Below, piece by piece: positions 46,176 through 58,896 of a stretch of DNA of 64,000 nucleotides. The DNA is from Corbicula japonica. Its lineage: Eukaryota; Mollusca; Bivalvia; Venerida; Cyrenidae. Within the stretch, counting starts at the first letter, position 1; each line of letters opens with the position of its first letter. The notes beneath the pieces were generated by a model. It saw only the letters and a list, made by a program, of their open reading frames with translations, did no database searches and had not been told where the DNA came from. A program made the translations under genes and the position numbers. Location of the stretch: NCBI GenBank assembly GCA_038501625.1, contig JAZAYU010000262.1, forward strand, positions 310,001-374,000. Reading direction: 5' to 3'.

Positions 46176-47279
46176 ACTTATCTAATAGGTACAACGCGTT
46201 AAGATCATAGCGTAACTACGTGTTGATTTTAATTATCATTATACCCCTGATGAAGTCAATTTATTGACGAACACGTTCGGGTAAATTTAATAAATTTAAC
46301 CAATTAGCACTGTTAGAACAAAACACGTTTCCCATAATATTAAGCCATCACATTATGACCGAGGGGACTTAATACACGATTCAAAGCCTTGTCAATAATA
46401 GGCTTAGACGGAAATCGCATTTCAACAAAACCTTGGCCTCTTTACTATAATCGGTCGACTGAAATCAGACACTGACACATACAATGCCTCTAAAGGAGCC
46501 ACAACAGCCGGTATTATCCGAATGTGACAAGGAATGACAAGTGCCCTTAGACAGACAATAAAACCAATCCTGCGATATTTTCATATTTTTCGTATTCAGT
46601 GGCTTCCAAACTTCCCTGTTCATCTATTTCTATATCACAGTAGCGTTGTTTGTTTTCTGTGGCGGTAATAAAAATGATTCCCGCAAATTCACTCAATGAT
46701 GTTATTAGCAATGTTCTTTGAAGGTCGTTGAATACGAACCTATGCAAGTTTATAGAACATATAAAATTTCTTTAAATCTATTTAATATTTTGGCCTGTTT
46801 TATGATGGGCGGTATTGATATGAATATTGTTCAGGCACCCCCATGACACACTTCCCTTTTTTCCTTGACATTCTCTGTGATATGCAAGATTTATATTCTC
46901 AGATCCCTTATCGAAAAACTATTATTTTTAGTTCGGCCCATTGTTTTCTCGTTTTTGGCAAACCCATTACTTTATCTGGGGACCATTTGCCGCTGATCAT
47001 GGAAAAGTGTGAATGTTAATATACGGCATTGAAGGTTACCGGTTCCCCGCAATATGGATTCCATCGTTTGGGAAAGATCAAAGTTTGTACGGTTTTACTG
47101 TTGTAAATATTAAGATGCTCTCAACTGGGATATTAAGCAATAATAAGCATTTTCATTACTGCCCATGAACAGGCTCAAGCAAACCGAGCCAGCAGTAATT
47201 TCATTTTGTGTCGTGTTCGTTGGCGTTCCGTTTTCATATTTTACGTTAAACAAAAATCCCTTATTAACATTCAAGAAAG
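46176..47279. other. No gene seen
   Basis: Mixed-composition sequence upstream of the Penelope remnant. It may hold further degraded element sequence, but nothing is recognisable. Confidence 0.4.
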
Positions 47280-48300
47280 TTAGTAGCTCTCAAAACTTTT
47301 ATAGAATAGGTCGAGTCCGATAACGAAGCTTTGGAATCGGAAATGACACAAAAGACGCTTAAATAACCTTGGTCGTTGTTATCGTGGATAAGAGCCATTA
47401 CATGTCTAAGGCGGATCATCAGTTATATGAAAAGAGGGTTAACATAATGACCCGAAAAAGGAGTTTACCCAAAGGGTCTCGGATGCACTTTAAAACATGC
47501 TTAACCAGGGACATATCAGTGAAGAACACATTGTCTACTTCAGAGGCAAAAACTCATAACGCATAGAGATTTTACTTTCTTCACAATTTATAATGTAGGG
47601 ACACTGATCTAGGAATTCATCGGTTTACCACAAGGCAACATGCTAACAACCTACGATCATATGAACAAGATACCACAGACTATCGGAGAAACATAGACCC
47701 GCAGGTTGTTCTACATGCTTGTGTCTTCGGATGTTACATATTTGTACTCCATCATTTTACAAGATAAAGTACCCGTGCTTGTAAAGAAGGGTTGATCATC
47801 AGATCTGTATTATAATGAAACATTTTTATAACCTCTATCACTCGTCCTGAAATCCAATAACTTTACATTTAATGAGGAACACTACGGTAACCTTAAGAAA
47901 AGAGCTTTGAAAAAAACGTTACTAGTTCGCAAAGAACATTCGTCAAACGGTTTATGACATCAATACCTAGCGATAAAATACTGGCGCGTAGAATTATTAT
48001 ACATGTCTCTTGAATTTATTCAACGTCACTTCAATGCATTATGAACAAAGAATCTCGCCGGCCATTTTCGTATTTGAAGTAAATAAGGTTGCCAGGACCT
48101 GCTGTAATGTAGATGACTTTATTTATCGCATCTTACATCTTACTGAAAAAGTACTTACTAGTTCGGTCATCGTTATCATAAACTTTGCATACCCGAGCAT
48201 TAACAATGTCATGGCAAGGGGCTAATCCGGTATTACATCGAAGAGGGACCAAAAGCCATACCTCCCCATAAAAATCAAAGCAAAGAGGCATTCTGATTTG
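47280..48300 (+). pseudogene. Penelope-like element reverse transcriptase remnant
   Basis: Plus-strand frames show fragments in the order expected for a Penelope-like RT: VVVIVDKSHYMSKADHQL (47370 onward), SYEQDTTDYRRNI (about 47650-47690), VSSDVTYLYSIILQ (about 47720-47765) and LKSNNFTFNEEHYGNLKKR (about 47850-47905). NFTFNEEHY is a strong signature of this RT family, where it precedes the catalytic GTAMG region. Frame changes and stops break the fragments apart. A GIY-YIG fragment of a similar element lies at 27053-27540. Positions 47542-48014 recur exactly at 63528-64000. Confidence 0.75.
47542..48014. repeat. Identical long repeat, copy 1
   Basis: The 473 bases appear identical to 63528-64000 in the same orientation, 15,986 bp apart. 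The second copy runs into the window end, so the true length is greater. It begins AGAGGCAAAAACTCATAACG in both, with unrelated sequence to the left. Confidence 0.9.
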
Positions 48301-49554
48301 TGCTTCTTCTTGCCTTGAATAGAGTGACAATATGAACGTTTTACTTTTTTACCTTTTTTCATTTTTTAAAATTAAAACAACAACAATTAAACATTTTTAA
48401 ACATGACATCAGTGCATTTGTATTTGCATTGTATCATTTGGGTTTTTAAAAGAGTACAAAAGAGGTCGATGCATACTTTTCCACAATTCGACTCCGCAAT
48501 GCAGCCAAACAAAAGCTAATTCCATTTCCATAAAAAATGTATTTATGCGTACTCAGGATACATGTAGTACGGTGATTTAAGCAAACTGAGTTTTGATGCT
48601 GGGAGTGCACAGTCGCAAACATCATTTGTTTAAACTATCAGTTTAGGATGAGAATCTGATAAAAATATTTGTAATGGCTTAAAATGAAATTTTGCGCTTT
48701 TGAACAATATACTTTAAACTTTATTAATTGCACAGTGGCGTTTATGAGTCCTTTGTAAAGTTAGCTTTCGTAAATGTATTAAATGACTGTCAGACAGTGT
48801 ATTTTTCGTTTTCATGTGACTTGTATCCATGTAATCATCAACGATTCGGATTCGCAAAAATCAAGAACGTCTGATTGTCATTTATTGATTGCAGTACTGT
48901 TGATCTAGTGCAAAAAGTACAATCATTATGTATGTATAATATGAACTAAGGCACTGCCTCTTATCGAGCTCTAGCTTTAATAATGTCGGATAATGATTTA
49001 TAATGTCATGTATTTGGCCAAAATATTAAACAAATTAATTGTGTCTAACATTTGTTAGCCTACTCATGCATGATATAATTAATAATATGTGATTTTTTGA
49101 AAGAATTAAAGTCTGCATCAACTTTCTCTGAATTCAGCTGCACAACTGGCAATCTGACTTTTACTAAACATTTGGATTTTTTAATGTGTAAAACACAAAG
49201 GCTTCTTGCAATAATTTTACAACCCAAATGTTTTCCATTACCTCAATATTGAATTTTGACAAATTCTTCATTGATACATGTAATTTCTAATAATTATGCC
49301 ACATTGTGTGTGAAAATTAATATAATATTGACTGAAAAATATATTTTATTTTTTAGAATGTTACCTAGATTACACTTGAATTTGTAACATGCAATTGCAC
49401 AAAATTGTGCCATATCAAAAATATATATCGTATTAAGTTATCTAGACCTAAAAAGTAATGTTTTTATATACATCACAAAAACACCACATTGAGACTTCAT
49501 TATGCAGTGTGATACATCATCTAGATTTTGGGGTATATTTGTATAAATGTCATT
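48301..49554. other. No gene seen
   Basis: AT-rich. The phrase TTGTTAGCCTACTCATGCATGA near 49054 recurs at about 51080, so part of this may belong to the neighbouring duplicated segment. Confidence 0.4.
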
Positions 49555-52483
49555 TGAAAATATTAGCAGAAATAACAATGCCATAGTAATTTTCAGTTAT
49601 TAACAACAGTGATCTTGAAGCTATAGATGCTATGTGAAAAATATTGCGACAATATGTTACATATTTGAGCCAAGTTACTTGAATGTGCATGATAGAGTTA
49701 CTCTTTAAGTTGAAAAATAGTTCAGCTATTGGGCCAAAATAGATGAAATAATCTTAATTAATTAAATATAAACATGTACAATGTCATGTAGTCTGATTAT
49801 CCATATGTAACACTCATTTACAGGTCTTAGTAACTGATTTGAAACAAAATGCTTCCTTATATCTATTTTCTTTACCAAACGAATTGCGGTTGCCAATCAA
49901 ATCGTGCATTAAAAATGTTGTTGGTCCATTTTTTAAATGTATATTAAGAACAATGTTAGGAGAACTCAGATTATTGTAAAAATATTTTAAACCTGGGAAC
50001 ACATCAATTGGCAATAAAAATGTCATTATTCATAACCACTTTTGGATCTCTGTCTGGTAAGTATTTTATACATGTAATACATATATATTGGAAATGTGAA
50101 TTTAAAATTCTGAAGCTCATTCCAGTTGGCATTGTATTGATTTTATATTTTTTATTGCAGAAAGGTAGGCAGACCTACTGTAAAATAGGTAAATTTCTCG
50201 TAAAAATGTACTATATATTAAAAAGTGTAAACTTCTCTACTGTTACAACTGCTAAAACATAAACATACAAAAGAAAAAAATCATTTTTTTATTATTAGTG
50301 CAACTTAAGTTTTCTGTGTAAAAGTCCAGCTTAAGCAGATCCAAGTACCGATATTTTCAGATTTTCATAAGTATTTAAAGAGGCCAAAAACCCACTGAAA
50401 TGGCAAGAAATGTTTTTCTTCCTCTTCACAGCAATCTACATTTTTGTTTCCAAAATTTAAATGATTATGAAAGGTTTGATTATTTTATTTTCTAAAACAC
50501 TATTTGTTGATGCTGAACCAATTTAGTGACACCATGCTTATTCAAACAAAATTTGCAAAAAAAACACACAAAAGAACAAAACAAAAACAGACACCTTGTA
50601 AATAGTGTATTTGATTATACATGTACCTCACATACATATTTTGACTGTGAAATCATGTTGAAATGTGCACATGACAGAAAATATGGTAATAATAGCTTTT
50701 AATTCCCAAAATGAGCACTAACTTGATAGTTGAATCTTTTCTTGGCACACAAGTAGTCTGCTTTCTGGTCAAACCTTTTGGTCCCAACTGATAATATCAT
50801 GTGGAGATTAACCCTTTCCTCCATGTACACACCTTTATGGCATGGAAGAACTGTGTAGATTTACATCAGCCAGTTACATCCATGATGTCTGATCTGGATC
50901 TGCAATGTTCACTTGTTTAAATCATAAGGTAATTTCGAACCAAACAGTAATTAGTGCAGATCCTGATCAGATGGCACAGATTATTTTTTTTTATATTTTG
51001 GCGAAATACATGGCAGATTGCCCTAAATGTATGAGATTTCAGGTTTTATAAATTTTATAGACAATAATTTGCTCAAAATTTGTTAGCCTACTCATGCATG
51101 ATAAAATAATGTGATTTTTGAAGGTATCATGTCAATAGGCCACAAGTCATTTCAGGTAGTACTTGTAAGTCTAGTGTATATGACAATCACTGTAAAGAGT
51201 TAGTGTATTTTTTAGATTTACATAAGCTTTTAACAATAGTATCATTGTTAAATTGATATCTAAAATTGTGCTTGTCATCCTGAAAATCAAGAACAAATAA
51301 AAACATCATCTGATTGTCATATTTTTTTAAATTGGACTGTAGTAAAAAGTAAATTAATATTTGTTATAGTCATAATCTGTTCCCTACACCTACTAAGGTG
51401 TTGATTCAATCAGTTTTGTCAGGGTGTCACATTGTTATATAAGATCACAATTTACAACACTTGCAGTAACAGTCACTCAGAGGCGCTAATGCAACCAAAG
51501 GTGTCATATTTAATAAATAAATGAATTTATTTCTAAACCAATCTCCGTGTTGGACATTGCAAAATACACAGCTTGTGTTGCAACTGCATCAATATTAGAG
51601 TCTGTGCTAGTGTAGACCAAGTGACTTGTGATACACATCACAAGAACATATTGACACATAAATGTTGTTAATTGTAATTCTGATAAATTATTTTACAACT
51701 TATTTTGTTCATATAAATTTTTTTACATTAATCTATGTTAATTTCTTTTTTGTTTAAATTGCTATCCCAAAAAAAAGAAATAATTATAATGTTCTTTTCT
51801 TTTGTTGCAACATTTTGTCAATTGCTTTCCCACCTGTTTAGTTATGATAGTCTTGGACAAAAATCTGGAAAAAGTGCATGTTGGATTGTACAAAATGTCC
51901 AATCAATTAAGCAACTTGAAGCAAAAATATTTTATAAACCATCATAAGCTGACTTAGAAAAACACCATGCATCTGATTTTTCCGTCACTGGGCCTTATGC
52001 TCCATTGAATTTAAAGGCCTAATAATCCTCTGACAAGCTACCCGTTCAGTAGTTTTCAACTTGATTTCCTGTCAGTGAGTCTCTAAAATGGTCGATTGCT
52101 AGTATTGCTATTGGTTACAACTAACGACAACCTACTCTCTAAACTAACGATTTATTGAATTTTTTTTGCTTTCCAAAATGCTAGTCCGAAAATGATGCTA
52201 ACGAATAATAAGTTTTAATTTTTAAAGATATTTTGCAATTAGCGATTTATTAAAATAAGGCCAATAAACAAAATTAGTTCAAACAATACTTTGCCGTAAG
52301 TTTTTACCGGTCAGGTTTTTTCCCGTGTTTACATTGCCTAATGCTTTGCTCAGCCGGTAACCAGCGCAAAATTGGAGAACATCGAAAAAAAACAACCTGT
52401 CAGTGAATGGGCATTCCTGCGACCTTAAGACGAGCTTAACTCTCGGGTCGCTTAGCGACCCGAGCTAGAGCTCGATATAAGCT
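49555..52483. repeat. Segmental duplication, copy B
   Basis: Diverged copy of 1-805 joined directly to 6591-9255. It lacks the 5.8 kb block with the Ty3/gypsy element. Within it, about 50980-51065 is inverted relative to the other copy (7310-7395). It ends with the palindrome CGGGTCGCTTAGCGACCCG (52444-52462) and GAGCTAGAGCTC. No gene recognised. Confidence 0.8.
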
Positions 52484-52587
52484 CGTACTGACGTGATGTA
52501 TTTTGTATCAGCTCCAACAGGTACTGATTACTCCTTAAATGTGTAAACAAACACTGAATACTCTTTTGCTCTAAATCCGAGTACAAA
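52484..52587. other. Spacer
   Basis: Short spacer, nothing recognised. Confidence 0.4.
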
Positions 52588-52805
52588 AGTTAAGTGTGAG
52601 GTTTGTGCACCCTAGAACCTGTTTTAAACCCCCAGTGGCAATTTGATTTGCCACTGACCGTTTCATTTTTGTTTATTGTTAGTGGTGTCTTTTTTGAAAC
52701 TGGTCATTTTATTAACCATGCTCTCTCCCCCTCTCTTCTACTTGACTGTGTGGGGAGGCTGTTTTTTTCTGAATGTGGCGATTCCTGATATGCATATTTC
52801 ACCTT
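52588..52805 (+). repeat. Interspersed repeat family, copy 4
   Basis: Runs from TTAAGTGTGAGGTTTGTGCA to GTGGCGATTCCTGATATGCA, with CCCCCAGTGGCAATTTG and ACCATGCTCTC inside. Same organisation as copies 1 and 3. Confidence 0.75.
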
Positions 52806-54248
52806 TCTATACTAATGTTCTAATTTCAAGTGTCATTGATTTACGAAGGCATGAGACTATTGTATCAACAATCATTTTATTGATAAAAAGAACATTTATA
52901 TTTGAAAAATTATAAAAATTCATTATTTATGTTATCTGTGCTGAACGTGAATCTTTTTATTGTTTAGAAATTTCGTTAAACTTTCATTTTCGATATCAGC
53001 TATCATGGTGTTATTGAATGTTGCCTTAATAAACTATTTTAGACGACACACTGTAAAAAAGCCATTTACTCTTTAATTTGAATAAAAAAGCTGGTTTCGA
53101 TTTAATTTACATCATGTACTGTAACATCAATGTTTATGGGCATGAAACGATGTAGATGAATTTCTACGTACAATATTCAGATGCATATATTGTTTATATC
53201 CAAGCAGCGTATAACCTAGTAACCTAGGTGAAGAATAAACGATCTTAAAGTAAACATATTATTTAATAATGGTGGAAATAACATGTTAACACTTTTCAGA
53301 TCATAACACCTTTTCAATTTCAAGGTACAAAACTTTAAGTTAATATTTTCTTACACCAAATTAAAAATGATAAAAATGACAGAGTGCTATACTTTCCTGT
53401 CGTCCTTATTGATTTATTATTTCGTATTTATTCTTTTCCTCCGTATACGAAGGATGTTCAATATATAATAAGACTGTCCTAATATTTGTTTTATTCTGAA
53501 GTAACATAGAACACATTTTGGTATCATTATTAAATATAACATAGCCTTGATCAGAATACCGGCATTGGTCGAAAATTTCCCCATATCAAACTTAAATTAC
53601 TCACTCTGTTAGAGTGTGATTACTCACTCTGTTAGAGTGAGTATATCAATTATTCTCTAATGTTCTATACATCACATTATCAACAACAACACCATATTAA
53701 GGAATAAAGTTTCCATAGTAAAGAGATACAAAGTTTGCATAAATTTTCTTGATTTTCATGTAATAGCGCTGCATGAATGTAGTCTAATACAGAGACATCA
53801 CACTGAATCTACCAGTGCATGAATATATTAAGTTATTATGTTGGTTTCTTTTGACATTTTACTTCATGAATACACCCTTTATCACATAAGTAACCAGTGT
53901 ATAATTATCCAGTTCAGCAGGCTTATCTGTGCAGTTTGATCAGGTTCTATACTGCTAACGTTTAGATTTATTAGTTTATTTCTGGCCAAGAAGTTACAGT
54001 TCAGATCAAGATCAGACCCCAAATATGTTCAGCTGACGTGGAACTCTACTGTTTTCCATGTAATAAAAAAGTCTCCGAAGAGTAAGTCAAGAGTCAGGAT
54101 ACATGAAGTAATTATCAGAGCATAAAAATCAATGTATTTGAAAAAAATTCATTTTAAGTGTCTACATATTTTTAATGAATTTTGACTGTCAACAAATCGA
54201 TTTATTAAATTATTCTTGAAAGTAAATTAATTGGCTGTTGCATTTAAT
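52806..54248. other. No gene seen
   Basis: AT-rich. A short tandem palindrome ACTCACTCTGTTAGAGTG occurs twice at 53600-53642. Nothing else recognised. Confidence 0.4.
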
Positions 54249-54254
54249 ATTTCA

Positions 54255-54551
54255 GGAAAACAGCTTCACATGGAATGTTGTGGGGAGATCCGTTTAACAG
54301 TTCTAGACATTAGAGGGAGCATACAGCCTACATACTTATTACTTCCACCACTAATTCCTGCAATAGAAGGTGTTGTTTGGGAAGTTTATGTCAATGAACA
54401 AGAAAAAGAATTGTCAATACAATTATACTATGTGATTGTGATACAAAACACGTTTTACTGTAGACCTCATTGTCGAACAGTAACTGAACAACACCATCAG
54501 TATAATTTTGTTATGAATATTATTTGTTGTGTAATGCACCTTGCATTTTGA
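54255..54551 (+). CDS. Possible exon, unknown
   Basis: After an acceptor-like AATATTTCAG (ends 54254) an open frame reads GKQLHMECCGEIRLTVLDIR and continues through a proline-rich LLLPPLIPAIEG to VWEVYVNEQEKELSIQL, before degrading toward a stop at 54549. A donor-like GAAG|GTGTTG at 54370 could end the exon early. I do not recognise it, and chance is a real alternative. Confidence 0.2.
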   Translation, partial: GKQLHMECCGEIRLTVLDIRGSIQPTYLLLPPLIPAIEGVVWEVYVNEQEKELSIQLYYVIVIQNTFYCRPHCRTVTEQHHQYNFVMNIICCVMHLAF

Positions 54552-55437
54552 TCACATTTTTTGCTGTTTAATTTAGAGTTTGCAGGCAAACTGGTGTATT
54601 TAACGTCTCACCGGATTCTTTCAAACTTCACAGAAGAATTGACCTCATTAAGATATATTGTTTAATCTTAAAACCTTGACCAGTTTTGTTTCAAAAGTAA
54701 AACAGCAACTGATAACTTTAAATAAACTGTACTAGAACAATAGCAAAACATGTTTCTCCCAGTGACTACAAAAGGAAAATTTGACATTCATGTTTCCATT
54801 GTTTATAACTATTGTTCTAGTAGAGTTTATCGAACTAAATTCTAAGACATTGTTAACCTTGATACAGACAACCTTCCTGTGACTGTAGTTTATTACTATG
54901 ATGGATAATTTGGAAGTTTGGACTCCCGGCAATAAGGCTACACTCAGTGAGAAAAATTGTTTCATATTTCTAATTTTTTTTATAATTCCTGATTGACCTG
55001 TAACATGTATATGCCCTATAATTGATATCTGAAGTAATAAAAAGATTTATAATTATTAAATAACATGAATTTTATGAAAATAGGTCACCACACTCCCCCC
55101 ACTTTAACAGAATATTGTGACAAATGATATCACCTTAAATCAAGGAAGTTTGCTTGCTTTTCTGCTTATCGGCGGCAAAACTTGCAAAAGGTTCTACTCA
55201 ATCCGCGACATCGACAACCATGTCTCAAAAGTTTTTCCGTAATGCACAAATTACGTAAATTGAAATCATTCACATCGTTGCAAGCTCTTGAAATGCGAAC
55301 AAGTAATTTTCCGACTGAGAGGGCATAGTTTTAAAGGACATTCAGAACATTGACATTATGACAATTTTTGGACATATAATTTATTTAAAAATATTTTTAT
55401 TGTAGCAGTTTCTGAGCAAATCGTATTTACGACAACA
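54552..55437. other. No gene seen
   Basis: AT-rich. Nothing recognised. Confidence 0.4.
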
Positions 55438-55835
55438 AAATTTCTAGTTCAAGTGAAATTAATAAATGCATCAACATACAAATTAGTTGCTTACCGTCTT
55501 TTTACGCTCAACGACCTGATCTTCGGACCCAACTAGATCTACATAATGTTAGTGTTGGTTATTAATACTATGTTTAAGCATCGCCTGTCTGCTAAGTTTT
55601 ATAAATACGAATCGACTGTGAAAAGTTCTATGAGCTACGACGCTTTCATATTTGAACATATTCATCTAATTTGTCGATTCATACTTAAACATATTCATCT
55701 AATTTGCCTATTCATACTTAAACAACTGCGTTATTTCTACACGTCTGAATAAAATAATAAATAGTAGTAAGTATACAAGAAACATGATCATGTACATAAA
55801 TGTCATTTTCCGGTTAACGTTTCCTTTATATATAT

Positions 55836-55903
55836 AGACTTGAGTTTAAAGACGGATGATTGATTGCTCGAGCAATCAAACACCAGTCTTTAAACTCAAG
55901 TCT
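55836..55903. repeat. 68-nt hairpin, unit 1
   Basis: AGACTTGAGTTTAAAGAC pairs perfectly with GTCTTTAAACTCAAGTCT, and an inner 20-base palindrome TTGATTGCTCGAGCAATCAA is separated from the outer stem by a 6+6 internal loop. It could be a foldback end, a small-RNA precursor-like hairpin or a protein-binding palindrome. Confidence 0.9.
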
Positions 55904-56046
55904 TTCTTTTTGCATGGGTCTTCGGACCAGGTAGCATGGTCTAAATTAGCCGTTTCGTCTGGAGTGTAATTTCAGTGTTAACCGGTGTTCAGACTGAACA
56001 GCTCAAGTTTGGAAGATTATAATATTTCGGTCATTATGATTACCGT

Positions 56047-56069
56047 TAATAATAATAATAATAATAATA

Positions 56070-56125
<56 letters not shown>

Positions 56126-56126
56126 C
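56047..56126. repeat. AAT/ATT microsatellite, unit 1
   Basis: AAT repeats run directly into ATT repeats, which makes the tract self-complementary. Confidence 0.95.
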
Positions 56127-57003
56127 AAATTGTAAATACAAAGTCTATACAAAATCATTCTTAAATTCTCTCACTTACTGATTCACACTGTACATAAAGC
56201 CTGAACTTCAGTTTGTAACTTGAATACATTCACATTAGGCGGCGAGTAGAGGAAGACAAATAAAACATGAAAACCCACGCTTACGTAATTTTTTTTCTGG
56301 GTTACACATTCCCTCCATTCAGGAAACTGGCTCTTAACATTTAAATTTATAAACTTCGGTATCAATATTTAAGACAATTACCCGAAAACATGTATCCAAA
56401 AAACGTTAAAAGATTATGTGCATTTATAAACAATAAACAAGCAAGTATAGTGCTTTGAAACGAAAATTAAAATACTATTAGCAACTTAAAACAAAATTAT
56501 GGTATAGAGTAAATCAGTTGGTGCAAATACTAAAAACCTTCAGTCAAGTAAATTCAGGTCCATTCGGTTAACTTAAATATTCAGTAAAATAATTAAATAT
56601 CCCGTAAATTTCTAGTTCAAGTGAAATTAATAAATGCATCAACATACAAATTAGTTGCTTACCGTCTTTTTACGCTCAACGACCTGATCTTCGGACCCAA
56701 CTAGATCTACATAATGTTAGTGTTGGTTATTAATACTATGTTTAAGCATCGCCTGTCTGCTAAGTTTTATAAATACGAATCGACTGTGAAAAGTTCTATG
56801 AGCTACGACGCTTTCATATTTGAACATATTCATCTAATTTGTCGATTCATACTTAAACATATTCATCTAATTTGCCTATTCATACTTAAACAACTGCGTT
56901 ATTTCTACACGTCTGAATAAAATAATAAATAGTAGTAAGTATACAAGAAACATGATCATGTACATAAATGTCATTTTCCGGTTAACGTTTCCTTTATATA
57001 TAT

Positions 57004-57071
57004 AGACTTGAGTTTAAAGACGGATGATTGATTGCTCGAGCAATCAAACACCAGTCTTTAAACTCAAGTCT
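57004..57071. repeat. 68-nt hairpin, unit 2
   Basis: Exact copy of the hairpin 1168 bp upstream. Confidence 0.9.
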
Positions 57072-57214
57072 TTCTTTTTGCATGGGTCTTCGGACCAGGT
57101 AGCATGGTCTAAATTAGCCGTTTCGTCTGGAGTGTAATTTCAGTGTTAACCGGTGTTCAGACTGAACAGCTCAAGTTTGGAAGATTATAATATTTCGGTC
57201 ATTATGATTACCGT

Positions 57215-57240
57215 TAATAATAATAATAATAATAATAATA

Positions 57241-57296
<56 letters not shown>

Positions 57297-57297
57297 C
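57215..57297. repeat. AAT/ATT microsatellite, unit 2
   Basis: Same tract as in unit 1 with one more trinucleotide. Confidence 0.95.
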
Positions 57298-57929
57298 AAA
57301 TTGTAAATACAAAGTCTATACAAAATCATTCTTAAATTCTCTCACTTACTGATTCACACTGTACATAAAGCCTGAACTTCAGTTTGTAACTTGAATACAT
57401 TCACATTAGGCGGCGAGTAGAGGAAGACAAATAAAACATGAAAACCCACGCTTACGTAATTTTTTTTCTGGGTTACACATTCCCTCCATTCAGGAAACTG
57501 GCTCTTAACATTTAAATTTATAAACTTCGGTATCAATATTTAAGACAATTACCCGAAAACATGTATCCAAAAAACGTTAAAAGATTATGTGCATTTATAA
57601 ACAATAAACAAGCAAGTATAGTGCTTTGAAACGAAAATTAAAATACTATTAGCAACTTAAAACAAAATTATGGTATAGAGTAAATCAGTTGGTGCAAATA
57701 CTAAAAACCTTCAGTCAAGTAAATTCAGGTCCATTCGGTTAACTTAAATATTCAGTAAAATAATTAAATATCCCGTAAACAAGGATAAAACTAAAAATAT
57801 ATAGACTGAGTTAAATTCTAGTAATCACGCCTTAAGTATCCAATAAGTAGATTGGACAGATCTAAACATATAAATATCTCGCAATCTGGCTTGATTCCCG
57901 CTCCGACAGGTGTTACTTACTTAACATAC

Positions 57930-58143
57930 CTGCGTAGTGGGCGCAGCCGCCTGCCCGAGCGCGATCTTTCAGAGCAGGAACAGAAACGTTTGTGGCAGAG
58001 CTGGACTCAACACCTGATATGAGATCAGAGTCCACACTCACAGTAGGCACCTAAGTTCGGGATTGGGGTTTGGTTGAGCGATGTCAGGTATGCTCTCAGG
58101 TACAGCAAATGACTGTGAGGACGGGTAAAATGTATCTCCTGAC
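57930..58143 (-). pseudogene. Candidate exon, S/P-rich, with one frame change
   Basis: On the minus strand an acceptor GATTCCAG (ends 58144) and a donor GCAG|GTATGT (GT at 57929-57928) bound 214 bases that are clearly less AT-rich than their surroundings. One frame reads SGDTFYPSSQSFAVPESIPD, and after a one-base shift another reads VPTVSVDSDLISGVESSSAT and ends DRARAGGCAHYAG. The shift near 58050 would inactivate it if real. An internal acceptor CTTAG just there would instead give a shorter intact exon. The product is not recognised; a linker region of a transposon or host protein are both possible. Confidence 0.35.
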
Positions 58144-58597
58144 CTGGAATCAGTGATAAACATGACAGACTTGTAGGCCATCTAATATAGCGGTTCTGTA
58201 CACAGTTAATAAGGTTGTTATCCTCTCTCGTCTGTCTCAGTACAAGTCATGGTGTTTCTGAATAGGTATTGTTAGAAAGGTAATTTAATTCATACACATT
58301 ACACCGTAAGTAGACGAATACAAATATATACCGGAAACCTTACGCTTAAAATAGTAAAACATTATTTTTACTCGAAACACATAATGCAGCTGGTAATACA
58401 AAATGTATAGATTTTAACTTTCCAGACGACTGTTTTTATCAAAAATAGTAAATTTTCAATATTATACTTTTTTAGGAAATCGTCTCAATCCGCTTATAAC
58501 ATGTTCATGTTAATAGAGAAGTGGTTTTAAGTTAAGAGTAAAATATTATTCTTACTCGTGGGCTATGTTTTTTGGTTTATCTGTAACACGAGAATTA
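58144..58597. other. No gene seen
   Basis: AT-rich. Nothing recognised. Confidence 0.4.
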
Positions 58598-58698
58598 TGA
58601 ATGAGTGTCTCTAGCTGGGAGCGAACCCGCACCGTCACGGCGACAGCGCCTAGCCATGCAATTCCTGCGACGTAACCAACTGAGCTAACCGGGACAAC
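58598..58698 (-). repeat. tRNA-like SINE head
   Basis: The minus strand has an A box TAGCTCAGTTGG (58687-58676) and a B box GGGTTCGCTCCC (58628-58617), about 48 bp apart as in a tRNA-derived promoter. The acceptor stem does not close and the body is absent or unrecognised, so this is a SINE fragment and not a tRNA gene. Confidence 0.65.
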
Positions 58699-58851
58699 GC
58701 CAAAAAACGTTGATCGGATAGCCCTGATATACGTAACAATCACTGCATGACATCGGTAACGGGTTAATTTACTGATAACAGTACTGACTAAATGTACGGG
58801 GAGACTTTTTACGGCCGCCACACTGCACAAATAGCGCTACTGTGAATTTCA

Positions 58852-58896
58852 AATGAGTGTCTCTAGCTGGGAGCGAACCCGCACCGTCACGGCGAC
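58852..58896 (-). repeat. Truncated second copy of the tRNA-like SINE
   Basis: Forty-five bases identical to the B-box side of the element at 58600-58644, ending abruptly at CACGGCGAC. Confidence 0.75.

Larger units (their letters stand above)
55438..57776. repeat. 1.17 kb tandem duplication, near-identical copies
   Basis: Unit 1 is 55438-56605 and unit 2 is 56606-57776. They appear identical except for three extra bases in the ATT microsatellite of unit 2. AAA occurs at the junction and at both outer edges. Each unit holds a hairpin, a microsatellite and no recognisable gene. The near-identity means a very recent duplication or an assembly artefact from two haplotypes. Confidence 0.95.

Noticed and set aside
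57153..57335. Open frame with long asparagine and tyrosine runs
   Set aside because: It is translation of the AAT/ATT microsatellite.
58598..58698. Functional tRNA gene
   Set aside because: Internal promoter boxes are present but there is no closed cloverleaf, and a truncated repeat copy lies nearby.
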